Shown: one piece after another, positions 8,677-15,764 of the stretch
Position numbering within the stretch: position 1 is the stretch's first letter
Layout of the letters: each line of letters opens with the position of its first letter
Assembly (NCBI RefSeq): GCF_019396345.1
Contig: NZ_JAHKRM010000022.1
Coordinates: 62,001-126,000 of the forward strand
Direction of reading: 5' to 3'
Length of the DNA stretch: 64,000 nucleotides
Source of the DNA: Nonomuraea guangzhouensis
Lineage (GTDB): Bacteria > Actinomycetota > Actinomycetes > Streptosporangiales > Streptosporangiaceae
Notes under the pieces: generated by a model
What the model was told of the DNA's origin: nothing
Seen by the model: only the letters and a program-made list of their open reading frames with translations
The model's database searches: none
Translations under genes and position numbers: made by a program

Positions 8677-9248
8677 CCGGCTTCACCACGGACCAACTGG
8701 GCTGGGCGCCGTGGCTGACCCCGCTGACCGAACCCGAGCTGACCGACGCGCACCGGGAGGCCCTGGTCGACGCGGCCCGCGCCGCCTCCCCGTACTTCAG
8801 GCTGCTCGCCCGCGACCCGGAGGTCCTGCACGCGCGGACCAAGACCGACAACGACATCTTCTACAACGCCAAGGGCGGGCTGCCGCGCCCGGAGCGCGAG
8901 CTGGCGGCGACCGCCACCTCGCGCCGTAACGGGTGCGTCTTCTGCGCCTCCGTGCACGCGCGGTTCGCGGCGCACTACTCCAAGCGGCCCGACGACGTGC
9001 GACGACTGCTCGACGAGGGCGTGGCGGCGCCGCAGGACGGGCGGTGGCGGGCGATCATCGACGCGTCGGTGGCGCTCGCGGCCACACCGGTCGAGTTCGG
9101 CGCCGAGCACATCGACGCGCTGCGCGCCGCCGGGCTGGACGATCTGGCGATCAGTGACACGATTCACGCGGCGGCCTTCTTCAACTGGGCGAACCGGCTC
9201 ATGCTCTCGCTAGGAGAGCCCACCAGCGACCGGAAGGCGGACCAGTGA
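8673..9248 (+). CDS. AhpD-like alkylhydroperoxidase-domain protein (Avi_7169-like)
   Basis: 191 residues with the full AhpD catalytic signature: Glu76, then Cys88-x2-Cys91, then His95 (E-x11-C-x2-C-x3-H). Such proteins reduce peroxides or mixed disulfides through the Cys pair. In this cassette it may clear peroxides made by the upstream flavin monooxygenase (inference). Start overlaps the CMD gene stop (ATGA). The last 12 codons and the stop lie inside the first copy of a 42/41-bp tandem duplication that also carries the next start. Confidence 0.88.
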   Translation: MTGFTTDQLGWAPWLTPLTEPELTDAHREALVDAARAASPYFRLLARDPEVLHARTKTDNDIFYNAKGGLPRPERELAATATSRRNGCVFCASVHARFAAHYSKRPDDVRRLLDEGVAAPQDGRWRAIIDASVALAATPVEFGAEHIDALRAAGLDDLAISDTIHAAAFFNWANRLMLSLGEPTSDRKADQ

Positions 9249-9296
9249 CCGATCCGAGAGCCCACCGACGACCGGAGGCAGTCCAGTGACCGATCC
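9214..9296 (+). repeat. Tandem duplication (42 + 41 bp) spanning a gene junction
   Basis: Unit 1 is 9214-9255 and unit 2 is 9256-9296. Both run GAGAGCCCACC...GACCGG...CCAGTGACCGATCC and differ at only a few positions. Each contains the same GTGACCGATCC start context. The unit length is not a multiple of three, so the first GTG reads into a different frame from the second. The event duplicated the coupled junction between the AhpD-like and VOC genes. Confidence 0.9.
9245..9289 (+). CDS. 14-codon relay ORF created by junction duplication
   Basis: GTG 9245 overlaps the AhpD-like stop (GTGA at 9245-9248) exactly as the other cassette junctions do. It reads 14 codons and stops at TGA 9287-9289, which overlaps the true VOC start (GTGA at 9286-9289). 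A ribosome terminating on the AhpD-like gene could translate this mini-ORF and re-initiate on the VOC gene. It is a by-product of the tandem duplication; whether it is translated is inference. Confidence 0.45.
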   Translation: MTDPRAHRRPEAVQ

Positions 9297-9912
9297 CCGC
9301 CTCGACCATCTCGTCTACGCCGTGCCGGACCTTCTGCGCGGCGTCGCCGAATTCGCTGAGCGCACCGGGGTCGCCCCGGCGGTCGGGGGCCGCCACCCCG
9401 GCGGCACCGCCAACTACCTGGTCGGCTTCGGCGAGACCTCCTACCTGGAGATCGTCGGCCCCGACCCGGAAGCCGACCCCGGACCTCAGCGCCCCTTCTT
9501 CGATCTGGCGACCCTCACCGAGCCGCGGCTCATCACCTGGGCCGTACAGCCCGCCGACCTCGACAAGTCCGTACGGCAGGCCCGCGAGCAGGGCTACGAC
9601 CCCGGCGACGCCGAGCCGCTGTCCCGGCGCACCCCGGACGGCGCTCTGCTGGAGTGGCGGCTCACCAGACGAGACGATCCCGCGCCGGTCCGGCCGGTGC
9701 CGTTCCTCATCGACTGGGGCGGCACCACCCATCCCGCGGCGTCGGGGCTGCCCCGGCTGGGCCTGACCGCCTTCGACGCCGTCCACCCGGAGCCCGCCGC
9801 GCTCCGCCGCGACCTGAGCGCGCTGGGCGTCGAACTGGACGTCACCGAGGGCCCGGAGATCTCGTTGCGGGCGATCCTCGACACCCCGCTCGGCCCCGTG
9901 ACCCTGACCTAG
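9286..9912 (+). CDS. VOC/glyoxalase-like domain protein
   Basis: 208 residues. Begins RLDHLVYAVPDLLRGVAEFAERTGV and continues GGTANYLVGFGETSYLEIVG, the pattern of the large glyoxalase-like (VOC) group annotated as glyoxalase-like domain, with a His near the N-terminus and a Glu in LEIVG as plausible metal ligands. It probably acts on or binds the product of the monooxygenase step; the reaction is unknown. GTG start is taken from the second tandem copy. Last gene of the cassette, 48 bp before lysS. Confidence 0.8.
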   Translation: MTDPRLDHLVYAVPDLLRGVAEFAERTGVAPAVGGRHPGGTANYLVGFGETSYLEIVGPDPEADPGPQRPFFDLATLTEPRLITWAVQPADLDKSVRQAREQGYDPGDAEPLSRRTPDGALLEWRLTRRDDPAPVRPVPFLIDWGGTTHPAASGLPRLGLTAFDAVHPEPAALRRDLSALGVELDVTEGPEISLRAILDTPLGPVTLT

Positions 9913-9960
9913 GCTTGCATTCCGTTGGCCTGATGGCGGGCTAGCCGCAAGAATGGCGCG

Positions 9961-11586
9961 ATGGCTGACACTACGGAGACCGACTGGGTCTCCAGGTTCG
10001 CGGATGAGGTGATCTCCGAGGCGGAGCGTCGCGCCCCGGGCAAACCGATCGTCTGCGCCTCGGGATTGAGCCCGTCCGGGCCGATCCATCTGGGCAATCT
10101 GCGGGAGGTCACGACCCCTCACCTCGTCGCCGACGAGATCCGCCGCCGCGGCCACGACTGCGTCCACCTGCTGTCGTGGGACGACTACGACCGCTTCCGC
10201 CGGGTGCCCGCGGGCATCGACCCGTCGTGGGCCGAGCACATCGGCAAGCCCCTGACCTCGGTGCCCGCCCCTCCGGGCAGCCCGTACGCGAGCTGGGCCG
10301 AGCACTTCAAGGCGCCGATGATCGAGGCGCTGGCCGAGCTCGGCGTCGCCTACACCGGCATCAGCCAGACCGAGCAGTACACCGCCGGCACCTACCGCGA
10401 GCAGATCCTGCTCGCCATGCGCGAACGGGAGCGGATCAACGCGGTCCTGGCCCGCTACCGCACAAAGGAGGCCAAGGGGGCCAAAGAGGTCGTCGACTAC
10501 TACCCCTACAAGCCCTACTGCGAGCTGTGCGAGCGGGATCTCACCACGGTCACCGCCTACGACGACGACAGCACCGAGCTGGCCTACACCTGCGAGTGCG
10601 GGTTCGGCGAGACCGTGCGCCTGGCCGAGCACGACCGCGGCAAGCTGGCGTGGAAGGTCGACTGGCCGATGCGCTGGGCGTATGAGGGCGTGGTGTTCGA
10701 GCCCTCGGGCGTCGACCATCACTCCCCCGGCTCGGCCTGGGTCGTCGGCGGGCAGATCGTGGGCGAGGTGTTCGGCGGCGAGCGGCCGATCGGCCCGATG
10801 TACGCCTTCGTCGGCATCACCGGCATGGCCAAGATGAGCAGCTCCAAGGGTGACGTGCCGACTCCGGCCGACGCCCTGGAGATCATGGAGGCGCCGGTGC
10901 TGCGCTGGCTGTACGCGCGGCGCAAGCCATCCCAATCCTTCAAGATCGCCTTCGACCAGGAGATCCAGCGGCTCTACGACGAATGGGACAGCCTCGGCCG
11001 CAAGGTCGCCACCGAGACCGCCCAGCCCGCCGAACTGGCCGCCTACGAACGGGCCGTGCGCACGTCCGAGGGCCCGCTGGCCGCCACGCCGCGCCCGGTC
11101 CCCTACCGGACCCTCGCCTCCATCGTCGACATCACCACGGGCGACGACGACCAGACGCTGCGCATCCTGCGCGACCTGGACGGCGAGCTCACCTCACTCG
11201 ACGAGGCCCGCCCCCGGCTCGACCGCGCCCAGCGCTGGATCGACACCCAGGTCCCCGCCGACCAGCGCACCCGCGTACGCGAGTCCCCCGACACCGACCT
11301 CCTCGCCACCCTCGACGAGGCCGACCTCGACTCGCTCCGCCTCCTGGTCGACGGCCTCGACGAACACTGGTCACTCGACGGCCTGACCACACTGGTGTAC
11401 GGCGTCCCAAAGGTGCAGGCCGGCCTAGCCCCCGATGCCAAGGCAACACCGGAACTGAAGACAGCCCAACGCACCTTCTTCGCCCTCCTCTACCGTCTCC
11501 TGGTAGGCACCGACACGGGCCCCCGCCTCCCCACTCTGCTCCTGGCAGTGGGCGCCGACCGGGTCAGGAAACTCGTGGGCGTGTGA
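9961..11586 (+). CDS. lysS: Class I lysyl-tRNA synthetase
   Basis: 541 residues of the class I (archaeal-type) LysRS, which charges tRNA-Lys. The class I motifs are visible: PSGPIHLGN (HIGH-equivalent, about residues 38-46) and KMSSSKG (about 291-297). A Cys-rich insertion, CELC...CECG, near residues 187-211 probably binds zinc. Class I LysRS occurs in a subset of bacteria including many actinomycetes, sometimes beside a class II enzyme; the window shows only this one. ATG start at 9961. Convergent with the Lrp-type gene, with a dispersed repeat and hairpin between them. Confidence 0.96.
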   Translation: MADTTETDWVSRFADEVISEAERRAPGKPIVCASGLSPSGPIHLGNLREVTTPHLVADEIRRRGHDCVHLLSWDDYDRFRRVPAGIDPSWAEHIGKPLTSVPAPPGSPYASWAEHFKAPMIEALAELGVAYTGISQTEQYTAGTYREQILLAMRERERINAVLARYRTKEAKGAKEVVDYYPYKPYCELCERDLTTVTAYDDDSTELAYTCECGFGETVRLAEHDRGKLAWKVDWPMRWAYEGVVFEPSGVDHHSPGSAWVVGGQIVGEVFGGERPIGPMYAFVGITGMAKMSSSKGDVPTPADALEIMEAPVLRWLYARRKPSQSFKIAFDQEIQRLYDEWDSLGRKVATETAQPAELAAYERAVRTSEGPLAATPRPVPYRTLASIVDITTGDDDQTLRILRDLDGELTSLDEARPRLDRAQRWIDTQVPADQRTRVRESPDTDLLATLDEADLDSLRLLVDGLDEHWSLDGLTTLVYGVPKVQAGLAPDAKATPELKTAQRTFFALLYRLLVGTDTGPRLPTLLLAVGADRVRKLVGV

Positions 11587-11611
11587 GTGGCCAAGCCCTG
11601 AGGGCGGCCGG

Positions 11612-11728
11612 GGCCAAGAATGCGCACGTCTCGGCGCCCAGCCCCGTAAACCTCAGGAGCGTGCCCCTGGACAGAGGCCAGCCCCGCGCAGAGGGTGGGG
11701 CTGGCCCATGCTGGCCGTAACAGAAAAA
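11612..11728 (+). repeat. Dispersed intergenic element, copy A
   Basis: About 117 bp matching, in order, the reverse strand of 62082-62192. Shared blocks include GGCCAAGAA, CGCACGTC, an exact 17-mer AGCGTGCCCCTGGACAG (11658-11674), CAGCCCCG, GGGTGGGGC and GGCCGTAA. It starts 26 nt after the lysS stop and ends two bases before the convergent Lrp-type gene's stop. It contains a strong hairpin (11676-11706). Not a known element to me. Confidence 0.85.
11676..11706. terminator. Hairpin terminator between convergent genes
   Basis: A perfect 10-bp inverted repeat, GGCCAGCCCC/GGGGCTGGCC, with an 11-nt loop. An A-tract follows on the + strand (11724-11729), giving a T-tract before the hairpin for minus-strand transcripts. 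Suited to ending both lysS and the Lrp-type transcript. Part of the dispersed element. Confidence 0.7.
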
Positions 11729-11730
11729 AG

Positions 11731-12228
11731 TCACTTGCGGCCAGCACGCGGGGGACTGGGGCGTTCAGGAGGGAGAACTTCGACAGAGGTCTTGCGGATG
11801 TGGTCGTAGACCAGGGAGGTGCGGACGTCGGCGATGTTCCGGTGCCGGGAGACGTGGTCGAGCACGAAGTCGCGCAGGTGCCCCGTGTCGCGCACGGCCA
11901 CCTGGATGATGAAGTCGTCCCCACCCGACACCACGAAGATCGCCAGCGTCTCCGGCAGCGCGGCCACGTAGTCGCGGAACCCCTCCACCGCCTCGCGGAT
12001 CTTGGGATGCAGCCGCACGTGGATGAGCGCCTGCACCGGGCGGCCGATGGCGGCCAGGTTGACCTCCGCGTGGAAGCCTTCGATCACGCCGTGGCCGCGC
12101 AGTGACCGCACCCGTTCGAGGCAGGTCGAGGGCGCGATGCCGATCCGTTCGGCGAGCTCGCGGTTGGTCTGGCGGCCGTCACGCTGCAGCTCGACGACGA
12201 TGGCCGTATCAAGTTCGTCCACGCCCAC
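11731..12228 (-). CDS. Lrp/AsnC-family transcriptional regulator
   Basis: 165 residues. N-terminal HTH (DELDTAIVVELQRDGRQTNRELAERIGIAPSTCLERVRSLR, about residues 4-44) is followed by the RAM/ligand-binding domain with the typical GGDDFIIQVAVRDTGHLRDFV strand-helix. These proteins form octamers and respond to amino acids. GTG start at 12228; GTG at 12222 is also possible. It diverges from a DUF2000 gene, and a 17-bp dyad lies 16 bp upstream, so autoregulation and control of the neighbour are likely. Confidence 0.93.
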   Translation of the reverse strand: MGVDELDTAIVVELQRDGRQTNRELAERIGIAPSTCLERVRSLRGHGVIEGFHAEVNLAAIGRPVQALIHVRLHPKIREAVEGFRDYVAALPETLAIFVVSGGDDFIIQVAVRDTGHLRDFVLDHVSRHRNIADVRTSLVYDHIRKTSVEVLPPERPSPPRAGRK

Positions 12229-12243
12229 ATGTTGCCACGAATC

Positions 12244-12260
12244 TCCGAATTTTCTTCGGA
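12244..12260. promoter_or_regulatory. Candidate Lrp-type operator
   Basis: TCCGAATTTTCTTCGGA: a perfect 6-bp dyad around an AT-rich 5-nt centre, 16 bp from the Lrp-type gene start in the divergent region. Size and AT-rich centre match Lrp/AsnC recognition sites. Inference from sequence only. Confidence 0.55.
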
Positions 12261-12338
12261 ATCAGGCGCATCGCGTTGTTGGTTTGGCGGGAGACATGCC
12301 ACCTTTCCCTCATAAGTTCGGAGGAGGAAGGACCACGG

Positions 12339-12803
12339 ATGACCATGCTCGCTGGCTGGATCGACAGCCTCGACCATCGAACCGACCTGCCCACCCGGGA
12401 GCTCCCGGTGAAATGGGTGATGGTGATGGACCGCGACCTGCCCCGCGGTCTCCAGGCCAACGCCGCCGCCTGCCTCGCCGCGTCCGTCGGCCGTACGGTG
12501 CCCGCCATCCTCGGCTCGGGCGGCACCGACGCCGCCGGCCACCGGCACGCGGGGCTGCCGTGGATCGGCTGCACGGTGCTGGCCGCGCCCGCCGCGATCG
12601 TCAACCGGCTGCGGACCGAGGCCGCCGCCGAACCCGAACTGGTCGTCACCGACATGGCGGCCATCGCCCAGCGGACCAACGTCTACGACGAGTACTTGGC
12701 CGAACTCGCCCGGACCGAGGAGCCGCCCTACTACGCTGTCAGCCTCCTCGGCCCGCGTGCGACGGTGGAGCGCCTCACCGGACGACTCCCTTTGCTGCGC
12801 TGA
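12339..12803 (+). CDS. DUF2000 family protein
   Basis: 154 residues. Matches the DUF2000 pattern: LPVKWVMVMDRDLPRGLQANAAACLAASVGR, then GLPWIGCTVLAAPAA and YYAVSLLGPRATVERLTG. Small cytoplasmic proteins with a peptidyl-tRNA-hydrolase-2-like look; no established function. ATG 12339 follows a GGAGGAGGAAGG tract. Divergent from an Lrp-type gene that probably controls it, a pairing I recall in other actinomycetes. Confidence 0.82.
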   Translation: MTMLAGWIDSLDHRTDLPTRELPVKWVMVMDRDLPRGLQANAAACLAASVGRTVPAILGSGGTDAAGHRHAGLPWIGCTVLAAPAAIVNRLRTEAAAEPELVVTDMAAIAQRTNVYDEYLAELARTEEPPYYAVSLLGPRATVERLTGRLPLLR

Positions 12804-12862
12804 ATGTCCGGACATATTCATACATCAGAGAGCAATGCAAGGGCCTGTCAAGCGGCTTGCAT
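12804..12862. promoter_or_regulatory. Two dyads upstream of the glycosyltransferase gene
   Basis: ATGTCCGGACAT at 12804-12815 is a perfect 12-bp palindrome directly after the DUF2000 stop. ATGCAAG (12835-12841) and CTTGCAT (12856-12862) form a second perfect inverted repeat with a 14-nt spacer, ending 23 bp before the next start. Either may be an operator for the glycosyltransferase gene. No regulator assigned. Confidence 0.4.
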
Positions 12863-12885
12863 GCGGGAAAGCGCACCTTCAGGGC

Positions 12886-13608
12886 ATGAACAAGCCCTTC
12901 GCCGTGAGCGTCACTGTCGTCGTTCCTGCGATGAACGAGGCCGGCAATCTCCCCCACGTCTTCGCGACGCTGCCTACCTGGATCGACGAAGTAGTCCTCG
13001 TCGACGGCAACTCGATTGACAACACTGTGGCCGTGGCCAGGCAACTCCGGCCCGACCTGCGCGTCGTCGCGCAGACGGGACGCGGCAAAGGCAACGCCCT
13101 CATCGAGGGTTTCACGGCGGCCCGCGGCGACATCATCGTCATGATCGACGCCGATGGGTCGACCGACGGCGGAGAGATCTTCTCCTTCGTCAGCGCACTG
13201 GTTCAAGGCGCCGACTTCGCCAAGGGCTCCAGGTACGCCCCCGGCGGTGGCTCCGACGACATCAGCCCGCTCCGGTCGCTCGGCAACAAGGTCCTCACCG
13301 GTCTGACGAACCTGCTGTACGGCACCCGCTACACCGACCTGTGCTACGGCTACAACGCGTTCTGGGCCCACCACCTCGACGCGCTGGCACTGGACTGCGA
13401 CGGTTTCGAGATCGAGACGCTGATGAACGTACGAGCCGCCCAGGCCGGACTCCGCATCCGCGAGGTGCCCAGCCACGAGCACTCCCGCATCCACGGCGAG
13501 AGCAACCTGCACGCCGTACGCGACGGCTGGCGCGTACTGAAGACGATCCTCCGCGAGCGCACCCGCGGGGCGATGGCCGCGCAGGCCCAGGTGGCGCTCG
13601 CCGAGTGA
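12886..13608 (+). CDS. Glycosyltransferase family 2 (dolichyl-phosphate-mannose-synthase-like)
   Basis: 240 residues of a GT-A fold enzyme. VTVVVPAMNEAGNLPHVFATL binds the nucleotide sugar, and MIDADGSTDGGE holds the DxD-type metal site. The overall form matches polyprenyl-phosphate sugar synthases, which load a sugar from a nucleotide donor onto a lipid carrier. No C-terminal membrane helix is present, so it is probably peripheral. A single gene between a DUF2000 gene and a panE-like gene; the sugar and pathway are unknown. Confidence 0.88.
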   Translation: MNKPFAVSVTVVVPAMNEAGNLPHVFATLPTWIDEVVLVDGNSIDNTVAVARQLRPDLRVVAQTGRGKGNALIEGFTAARGDIIVMIDADGSTDGGEIFSFVSALVQGADFAKGSRYAPGGGSDDISPLRSLGNKVLTGLTNLLYGTRYTDLCYGYNAFWAHHLDALALDCDGFEIETLMNVRAAQAGLRIREVPSHEHSRIHGESNLHAVRDGWRVLKTILRERTRGAMAAQAQVALAE

Positions 13609-13627
13609 ACGGTGACATTCTCGGATC

Positions 13628-14599
13628 ATGCGTTACATAGTCATCGGAGCAGGGGCAGTCGGCGGCACCATCGGAGCACGGTTGTACCAGGGCGGGCACG
13701 AAGTCGTGCTGGTCGCGCGCGGCGCCCACTACGAGGCGCTGAAGAACGGCGGCCTGCGTTTCTTCACCCCCGACTCCAGCGAGACCCTGGACGTGCCCGT
13801 GGCCGACGGCCCCGTCCCGACGCGTGACGACGACGTGCTGATCGTGGCCACCAAGTCGCAGGACACGATCAGCGCGCTCGACCCGTGGCCCAAGCACCTG
13901 CCGGTGGTGTGCGCCCAGAACGGCGTCGACAACGAGCGGATGGTCCTGCGGAGGTTCGAGCGCGTTTACGGCATGTGCGTGTGGCTGCCCGCGACACACA
14001 TCGAGCCAGGAACCGTGGCCGCCCACGGCCACCCCTACTCCGGCATGCTGCATGTCGGACGTTATCCACAGGGTGTGGATGAAGTCTCCCGGCAGCTCGT
14101 CACCGACCTCAACAAGAGCAGGCTGGCCGGGCTCGACGCGCCCGACGTCATGCGCTGGAAGTACGGCAAGCTGCTCAGCAACCTGGGCAACGCGATCGAC
14201 GCGCTCTGCGGGCGCGACCCCGGCCTCGAGTCGCTGCACGAGCAGACCAGAGCCGAGGGCACGGCCGTCCTGGAGGAGGCGGGCATCTCCTACCCCACGC
14301 CGAGCGAGCAGGCGGAGGTCCGCGGCAACAAGGTGGACCCCCGGCCGATCGACGGCTTCGAACGCGGCGGCGGCTCCTCCTGGCAGAGCCTGGCCAGGTC
14401 CGCCGGCTCGATCGAGGCCGACTACCTCAACGGCGAGATCGTGCTGCTCGGCCGCGAGTACGGGATCCCGACCCCGGCCAACGAGGTGCTCCAGCGCGAG
14501 GCCAACCGCTACGCCCGCGAGAAGCTGCCGCCCCGCTCGATGCCGGTCGCCGAGCTGACCGCGCTCATCGACGAGCGTTCCGCAGCCGTATCCCGCTGA
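13628..14599 (+). CDS. 2-dehydropantoate 2-reductase family protein
   Basis: 323 residues. N-terminal Rossmann motif RYIVIGAGAVGGTIGARL binds NADPH, and the KYGKLLSNLGNAIDALCGR segment carries the conserved ketopantoate-reductase Lys. PanE makes pantoate for coenzyme A, but many paralogues in actinomycetes have other roles and no pantothenate genes are nearby, so the symbol panE is withheld. The last 35 bp overlap the convergent DUF6886-like gene. Confidence 0.85.
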   Translation: MRYIVIGAGAVGGTIGARLYQGGHEVVLVARGAHYEALKNGGLRFFTPDSSETLDVPVADGPVPTRDDDVLIVATKSQDTISALDPWPKHLPVVCAQNGVDNERMVLRRFERVYGMCVWLPATHIEPGTVAAHGHPYSGMLHVGRYPQGVDEVSRQLVTDLNKSRLAGLDAPDVMRWKYGKLLSNLGNAIDALCGRDPGLESLHEQTRAEGTAVLEEAGISYPTPSEQAEVRGNKVDPRPIDGFERGGGSSWQSLARSAGSIEADYLNGEIVLLGREYGIPTPANEVLQREANRYAREKLPPRSMPVAELTALIDERSAAVSR

Positions 14600-15101
14600 A
14601 CTTCAGCGTGCTGGCCGTCACCTCGTTCCAGAACGGCCAGAGGTTGTCCAGCACGCGCAGCTGGATCCCGGCCTCCTCGTGCAGGCCCAACAGATCCGGC
14701 ACCGGCTCCGCGGGGCCGAGCGGCTTCACCGGCTCCTCGGCCACGAGCGCGTGGCCGTCGTCGCCGATGACGCGGAACGGGCCGGCGGGCAGCCGGTAGG
14801 CGTACAGGCTGACGTCCATGAGCGCCTTGAGCCAGCCGTACTCGATGGCGTGCACCCGATCTCCGCAGCCCGCGCCGATGATCCGGTCGGCGTCGGCCGC
14901 GGTGGTCGCGGCTCCTTTCCAGGCCATCGCCCGTGGACAAGCCCGCGGGAACCAGTAGTCGGGACAGCGGTCGTAGCCGACCGCCCAGACGTACGGCTCA
15001 CGCATCGCGGAGGTCGGCGCCACGTGCGGCACGAACAGCTCGATCGTCGGGTCTTCGGAGAAGTGCAGCACCTGGCCGGTCTCGGGTCTCATGAACGCCA
15101 T
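14565..15101 (-). CDS. DUF6886-like hypothetical protein
   Basis: 178 residues with a striking N-terminal block, LHFSEDPTIELFVPHVAPTS, then PYVWAVGYDRCPDYWFPRACPR. From memory this is the pattern of a small actinobacterial and firmicute family (DUF6886) of unknown function. It is rich in aromatic residues, with no membrane segment. The second Met (15092) is an equally good start. Convergent with and overlapping the panE-like gene. Confidence 0.65.
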   Translation of the reverse strand: MAFMRPETGQVLHFSEDPTIELFVPHVAPTSAMREPYVWAVGYDRCPDYWFPRACPRAMAWKGAATTAADADRIIGAGCGDRVHAIEYGWLKALMDVSLYAYRLPAGPFRVIGDDGHALVAEEPVKPLGPAEPVPDLLGLHEEAGIQLRVLDNLWPFWNEVTASTLKFSGIRLRNARR

Positions 15102-15198
15102 GATGGCCGCAAACCCCTATGAGAACGGGGATGGCGCGGCATACTCCGCCCGCGCCTGGGCAGTGGGGACTCGCTCTGACAACAGGGAGTGAGCTGAA

Positions 15199-15630
15199 AT
15201 GATCTTGCTGGGTCTACTCCTGGTCCTGCTCGCCGGTGGCGCCATCGCCCTGGTCGCTTCCGAAGAGACCGCCAGGTACATTCTGTTCGGCTACACGTTC
15301 GAATTCGATTCCCTCGGCATGTTCATCGCCGGTGCCGTGACCGCGGCGGTGCTGCTGCTGGGCATCTCGATGATCAGCTCCGGCTCTCGCCGGACGGCCA
15401 CCCGCCGCCGCGAGGCGCGCGTGGCCCGGGCCGAGGCCTCCAGCCGGGTGGCCCGGCTGGAAGAAGAGAAGCGCGAGCTGCAGCGGAAGCTGGAGCGCGA
15501 GCACAAGGCTCAGCCCGCACCCCGGCTCGAGCGCGAGCACGAGACTCAGCCCGTGCCGCGGCTCGAGCCCCAGCCCGAGTCGGCCGACCGCCTCGTGGCC
15601 GGCGGCGTCGAGGACGGCAGGCGGCGGTAG
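15199..15630 (+). CDS. Small membrane protein with coiled-coil tail (LapA-like)
   Basis: 143 residues. Two membrane helices (about 2-20 and 38-60) are followed by a charged Arg/Glu-rich coiled coil (about 65-105). The tail carries a near-duplicated segment, LEREHKAQPAPR/LEREHETQPVPR. The layout resembles lipopolysaccharide-assembly-protein-A-domain proteins, which in actinobacteria are simply small membrane proteins of unknown role. ATG preceded by GGGAGTGAG. Monocistronic. Confidence 0.7.
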   Translation: MILLGLLLVLLAGGAIALVASEETARYILFGYTFEFDSLGMFIAGAVTAAVLLLGISMISSGSRRTATRRREARVARAEASSRVARLEEEKRELQRKLEREHKAQPAPRLEREHETQPVPRLEPQPESADRLVAGGVEDGRRR

Positions 15631-15659
15631 CGGCGGGCGGCGGCAGCGCCGCTGAACGC

Positions 15660-15696
15660 GGCCGGCGCGAGGGTGCCAGGGGTCCTCGCGTCGGCC
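15660..15696 (+). terminator. Strong GC hairpin after the LapA-like gene
   Basis: GGCCGGCGCGAGG (15660-15672) pairs with CCTCGCGTCGGCC (15684-15696) around a loop of about 11 nt, with one G-U pair. It lies 30 bp after a stop codon. No T-tract follows, as is common for actinobacterial terminators. Confidence 0.6.
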
Positions 15697-15764
15697 GATG
15701 CCAGAAATCCCGATAAAAGTGGGTGTACTGTGCGAGGCGATCTCATCATGCCTCCGGAGGTCGC

